Positions 62,377-64,000 of a DNA stretch of 64,000 nt are shown piece by piece (within the stretch, counting starts at the first letter, position 1; each line of letters begins with the position of its first letter). The stretch is from SAR202 cluster bacterium bin127 (GTDB taxonomy: Bacteria > Chloroflexota > Dehalococcoidia > Lucifugimonadales > Lucifugimonadaceae). The translations under genes were made by a program, and so were the position numbers. The notes beneath the pieces are model-generated. The model saw nothing but the letters and a program-made list of their open reading frames with translations, made no database searches and was not told the origin of the DNA. The DNA lies in the NCBI GenBank assembly GCA_002239045.1, contig MPNN01000001.1, forward strand, positions 124,001-188,000, written 5' to 3'.

Positions 62377-62922
62377 CTACCCGCGGTACGAGAATCGGCT
62401 GCGGTCGATGTGCTCAAACTCGGGCATGTTGCGCATCACTGCGCTAACCGCGGTCGTTGGTCGAGGCAGATCGAGTTCGTCGCCGGAATGTCGGAGATAG
62501 TCTACGACTTCTTGGGCGCTGATCTGCGGACGTTCCCGTCCAAGAGCAAGTGCTGCGGCACGTATTTTTTCGCGACGATCGATCTGCGCGGCTTGTTCTT
62601 CCGGTGAGCGGGATACTGATGGTCGAGACGGAGTTGTTTCATCATCGATCGAATCCTGCGGTTTGTGCGTGAATAGCACGCGTCCACCGATGCGATCTAC
62701 TACAATCTGCAGGTTCATGTCGGCGCGTGCCGCACATTGCGTGACCAAATTACGGATCTGTGAGAGCTCTTCACCCGGTTCCGCGATCACGGCTCTTGCC
62801 CCGCCCGGCTCAAGTGAAAACATTGCCTCGTACAACGCTCGTACGTTCGGGCTTTTTGCTCTGCTCAGCAGAGCAGTGCGGCGCATTTCGGTGAGATCGA
62901 CTTCGACTATTTCTATCGCCAT
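62377..62922 (-). CDS. Hypothetical protein, possible winged-helix C-terminus
   Basis: About 181 residues from ATG 62922 (GGAG eight bases upstream; another ATG is two codons earlier). The N-terminal half (EIVEVDLTEMRRTALLSRA, then GARAVIAEPGEEL) is mixed alpha/beta; the C-terminal 80 residues contain ISAQEVVDYLRHSG and TTAVSAVMRNM, which could be a helix-turn-helix. A polar linker lies between. No family recognised. Convergent with mqnD. Confidence 0.6.
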   Translation of the reverse strand: MAIEIVEVDLTEMRRTALLSRAKSPNVRALYEAMFSLEPGGARAVIAEPGEELSQIRNLVTQCAARADMNLQIVVDRIGGRVLFTHKPQDSIDDETTPSRPSVSRSPEEQAAQIDRREKIRAAALALGRERPQISAQEVVDYLRHSGDELDLPRPTTAVSAVMRNMPEFEHIDRSRFSYRG

Positions 62923-63254
62923 CGGCATTTCTCCATCAACCTATTCAGTCACGTGATCGTTGACGCTCGTTTGGAGCTTGGTCTTACAATCCAAGAATAA
63001 GTTGAGCCAACAAGATTTTCATATCTTCGCTGCTTTTCATTTTACACGAACTACTCAGATGCAATAGTTCGAAATCGCGCCACTACCGTTTGCGGATCGA
63101 AGAATCCGGGAATTAGCCCAGTTTTTTTAGTGAAACTATGTATCTTTACGACATGCATTGAGACCCATCCAGAATCCTCGTCGTTAGAATCGCAACCAAC
63201 GGGATTCCGCAAGACTGATCGGAAAATCGCACAATTCGGGACTAGCGAATCGAA
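62923..63254. other. Intergenic region without a recognised feature
   Basis: About 330 nt between divergent genes. It must hold promoters for both, but I see no clear repeat, hairpin or RNA gene. A 77-codon minus-strand frame here (63051-63284) has no family features and overlaps the rhomboid start. Confidence 0.5.
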
Positions 63255-64000
63255 ATGAATAGGCGAGAACAGACACATAGGCAATCACTGAACGGACTGA
63301 TCGAGCCTTTGGTTCAAAGTCGGGTGACTGCCGTTTTTGTCGCGGTAAATATCGCAATGTTCGTGGTGCTCAGTGTCACCGGAGGATCGACCGAAAGTGC
63401 AAACCTCTACCGGTGGGGAGCGAAATTCGGACCCGCGATCCAAGCTGGCGACTGGTACCGAATGTTGTCACCGGTTGTTCTTCACGCGGGGCTGTGGCAT
63501 CTCGGAGCCAACACATTCGCGATGGTGTTGTTCGGTCCTCGTTTAGAACGTGAATTCGGATGGTCCGCTTTTCTAGCAACGTACGTGGTTGCTGGTGTTT
63601 GCGGCGTTGCGGCCAGTTATCTCGTTTCGCCTGCATTGAGCGTGGGAGCGAGCGGTGCCGTCTTCGGTATCGTAGGCGCCTACGGGGTATTCCTCATCCG
63701 CAATCGTAAAGACTTTGGGGTAGCTGCAAACCCCGTAATCTTGAATCTGGCGATAGTGCTGGTGATCAACATCGTGTTCGGAATGTTGGTTCCGGGAATC
63801 GATCAAGGCGCCCACGTCGGAGGGTTGATCGCCGGTGCAGCCATGGGTTGGGTAGTGAGTCCTCGGCGTGTCGTGACCATCGAAGACGATTTCTTTATCT
63901 TTGGCGCGCCAACAGTTCGAACCCGGTTCGCACGGGCGAAGTTTTCGAGGGTTCTCGCCGCGGGCGGTATCGGGTTGCTGGTGGCGTCGGTGATCGCTTG
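63255..64000 (+). CDS. Rhomboid-family intramembrane serine protease (partial, runs off the window)
   Basis: Open from ATG 63255 to the window edge (248 codons so far). Cleaves transmembrane substrates within the membrane. WHLGANTFAMVLFG in the early membrane segments, catalytic Ser133 in GASGAVFG, and catalytic His187 in GAHVGGLIAG. About six membrane segments are present, and a seventh hydrophobic stretch starts at the edge after a cytoplasmic loop. The 3' end lies outside. Confidence 0.9.
   Translation, partial: MNRREQTHRQSLNGLIEPLVQSRVTAVFVAVNIAMFVVLSVTGGSTESANLYRWGAKFGPAIQAGDWYRMLSPVVLHAGLWHLGANTFAMVLFGPRLEREFGWSAFLATYVVAGVCGVAASYLVSPALSVGASGAVFGIVGAYGVFLIRNRKDFGVAANPVILNLAIVLVINIVFGMLVPGIDQGAHVGGLIAGAAMGWVVSPRRVVTIEDDFFIFGAPTVRTRFARAKFSRVLAAGGIGLLVASVIA

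Overview
The window looks like a chromosome segment of an aerobic, probably marine Chloroflexota bacterium (SAR202-like Dehalococcoidia is my best guess). That is an inference. It rests on a futalosine-type menaquinone gene set, a DnaB-DnaD-DnaI style primosome operon, sugar-acid and hydroxy-acid oxidation genes (enolase-superfamily dehydratase, L-2-hydroxyglutarate oxidase, LutABC, a sulfatase) and frequent TTG/GTG starts. No rRNA was found. One tRNA gene (Thr, anticodon CGT) is present.

Layout. 0-8.2 kb: 2-oxoacid dehydrogenase E2, L-2-hydroxyglutarate oxidase, lutA-lutB-small membrane protein-lutC, an AT-rich membrane protein and glycerate kinase. 8.2-12.3 kb (minus strand): PAC2 protein, tyrA, aroA, gmk, glycerate kinase. 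12.3-13.2 kb: three copies of a structured repeat beside tRNA-Thr. 13.2-20.6 kb (minus strand): a primosome operon with rplI fused to an Smr-like domain, dnaB, a DnaD-like gene, a loader with two AAA+ modules and a third single-module paralogue, followed by a flavin reductase and a cytosolic sulfatase. 20.8-24.7 kb: sugar-acid dehydratase, FGGY kinase and MFS transporter.

24.7-32.4 kb is an accessory island, visibly more GC-rich in places. It carries many very small membrane proteins, a cysteine-repeat lipoprotein, and a GAF-kinase-REC-wHTH regulator whose kinase half has lost its phosphoacceptor histidine. A truncated duplicate of the regulator gene and its promoter lies 2.3 kb upstream. 32.4-41.4 kb holds an HpcH/HpaI aldolase, VapBC, three paralogous NHL-type beta-propellers, a predicted PD-(D/E)xK nuclease with a SEC-C tail, and an Mrr-like protein lacking the usual catalytic lysine. 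41.4-50 kb: CopD-like protein, PfkB kinase, pyrD, threonine dehydratase-like gene and three MFS exporters in a row.

50-62.4 kb: mutL, then menaquinone genes (UbiA/UbiX/UbiD homologues, mqnE, mqnA, mqnC, mqnD), interrupted by a divergent histidine decarboxylase/ACT pair and with a GNAT gene translationally coupled inside. The window ends in a partial rhomboid protease.

Most unusual items: the L9-Smr fusion, the double-AAA+ helicase loader, the three-copy structured repeat, the degenerate kinase-regulator with its duplicated promoter, and a chain of five mini-ORFs at 28.1-28.7 kb. All calls are from reading the sequence; no database search was run.
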